DNA of 64,000 nt from Luscinia megarhynchos (lineage: Eukaryota; Chordata; Aves; Passeriformes; Turdidae), in contig JAPFBE010000003.1 in assembly GCA_034336665.1 (NCBI GenBank), positions 61,671,352 to 61,735,351 of the forward strand, given 5' to 3'. The notes beneath the pieces were generated by a model. It was not told the DNA's origin. It searched no databases and saw nothing but the letters and a program-made list of their open reading frames with translations. This document shows positions 62,417 through 64,000 of this stretch, in pieces. Within the stretch, counting starts at the first letter, position 1. The number at the start of each line of letters is the position of its first letter. Position numbers and translations under genes: made by a program.

Positions 62417-64000
62417 GTAAGTTATTTCAATAATACTCTTATTTGTATATGTCCCTAAAAATATTGTATGTTTATGGGAGAAGTTTTCATCACTTTATTG
62501 AAGACTCAGCTATGTTGAGAAGTCACAGTCCTGAGTAAAGGATGTTATGAAGCAGTAGGAACTCCTGCAGGGAGCTCTGAGATTTTCTCCCAGTGCTTGC
62601 CAATATAGTGAGGAAGTGTGCGTACTGCACCAGCTTTTAAAATAGTGCAACCTGATCCTTTCTTTACAGCTTGGAGGGTGGGGGTGGGGAATGAAGGTGA
62701 AAGAATAGGAGTCCATATCCTCCTCCTCATTTTGGGTCTGGTTTCCTCTGTTGAGCGAAGAGAGCATTAATTGTAAATGACTATTATGAGAAAGGACCCT
62801 TTGCTCTCACCCTTCACATTTCCTGTGACATAGGCCAGGTTTAATTTAGTCCTTGTTAGGAGAAGCTAAGAACACTTTGCAGTGTCATAATGAGATTCCC
62901 CCTCATTTTCATTTTCCCTCAATGATATGTAAATCATTGCTTGTAAGGGATAAAAATCTGTAGGAGTTATGAAACCAAAGTGATTGCACTAATGTGGAAC
63001 TCCTTCTAGTTAGACTGCGGTGTTTATCACTCTCCTTAGTGTAATAAAACTAAGACGAAATACACTTCAAAACAAAAGAGGCCATCTAGTTTTTCTCTAT
63101 CAAACTAATAAAAGTAAAATTGACAAACTAATGTAAATTGCTAACCTAATCTTTTGAAACAAGGATGGACAATGTGTAAGTTAGGAAATTGTTTTGCTGA
63201 CAGTTTTGCTTGTGTGTAAGGTTTTAAAAGTTATCCAGATTTAGGAGTTTACAGATTTAACTTAGACTACCAAAATTAGTATTTAGTCGGTAGTTGTGAC
63301 AGCCAATCAGTACAGTGTTGTATAGTGGAATCTTTGTGAAATTTATTGTTTTATAAAAAAGGATGTAAATGCAAATAATGCATTCAGACAGAAATGAGGC
63401 TACTAAGAGTCCTTAAAAAGTACAGCGGTCTCAATAATCTATTTTTCTAGCTAGTATTGCTTAGTTTTCAACATATTTATTTTTTATTTCTTTGTGGAGT
63501 TTAAAGGCATATTTCTCATCTGGTAAGCTACTAATGAATTCCTAGTTTCCATTCATCAAAGTATTCATTTGTGCCTGTAATCCATGCTAAGAACACTTTT
63601 TTTTAGTCTGTGCTAGGTGTATCTTGTGTACAGATTATGTACACATTTTGAACTGATGCCCTGACTTGCTAACACCATCTATTCATATGTTGTATTCAGA
63701 ATGCTTACTGTACATGTAAAAAAATACTAATGAAAACTACTATATTACTTTAAATATTCATAAGAATATGTTACTTTTTATGAAGCATTAATGCCAAACT
63801 TGGAAAAGCCTAATAGACAGACAGTTAGAGAGTAAGACCCAGAATCTAAAAGTGGGTTCAAGAGAAGGAGCTAAGGAAAACAATACTGCTTGTTTCCAGA
63901 TACTTGAAATGAAATCAGCATAAGGGTTTATCCAGGAATGCTATCAGTCTTCAGTTAGAAGTATCATGCCATCACTGGCTAACTGGAAGGAAAAGAGAGT
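62417..64000. other. Non-coding stretch to window end
   Basis: It contains an inverted repeat with an octamer-like centre at 62920-62939. The minus frames at 62510-62767 lack support. No gene is recognised. Confidence 0.6.

Noticed and set aside
1..64000. tRNA, rRNA, microRNA, CRISPR array, intact endogenous retrovirus
   Set aside because: I looked for cloverleaf boxes, long hairpins, spaced direct repeats and LTR pairs by eye and found none that I could support.

Overview
The window reads as vertebrate nuclear DNA, most likely from a bird. Evidence: AT-rich non-coding sequence, one large CpG island, no Alu, L1 or B1-type repeats, and several CR1-type LINE fragments. One of these (38089-38582, minus strand) is a clear 3' end of the avian type. 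There is no prokaryotic-style gene packing. Open reading frames outside the CpG island are short and look like chance or repeat-derived frames. I cannot name any gene, so gene symbols are left empty.

Layout. Positions 1-16430 are AT-rich, with poly-A tracts mostly on the + strand. I read this as the body of a gene transcribed leftward (minus strand). Low-confidence exon candidates lie at 407-533 (a possible C-terminal exon ending in a stop codon), 58-141, 5765-5812, 9915-9959 and 11639-11711. Positions 16430-20040 form a long CpG island with GC boxes, a CCAAT box, a YY1-like site, purine tracts, TG and GA repeats, and strong splice donors on both strands. It is best explained as a bidirectional promoter: a leftward first exon with a donor at 18496-18497, and rightward first exons with donors at 18582 or 19081.

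Positions 20040-64000 are AT-rich, with long T runs mostly on the + strand, as expected for rightward transcription. They hold very long introns or intergenic DNA, three CR1 fragments, degenerate palindromic MITE-like repeats, and a few exon-like segments on the + strand. The best of these are 62327-62416 (good acceptor and donor, ATG preceded by an in-frame stop) and 60371-60481. Both carry an ATG and both leave the exon in the same phase. A short GC-rich, CpG-containing block at 59665-59820 lies just upstream and could be an alternative promoter.

I found no previously undescribed system such as a gene cluster, CRISPR array or intact mobile element. The points most worth checking are the divergent promoter with its strand-skew switch, a cluster of four AAATAGC motifs in the CpG island, a triple nuclear-receptor half-site, the A/C-rich block inside the island, and the possible alternative start exons at 60-62 kb.
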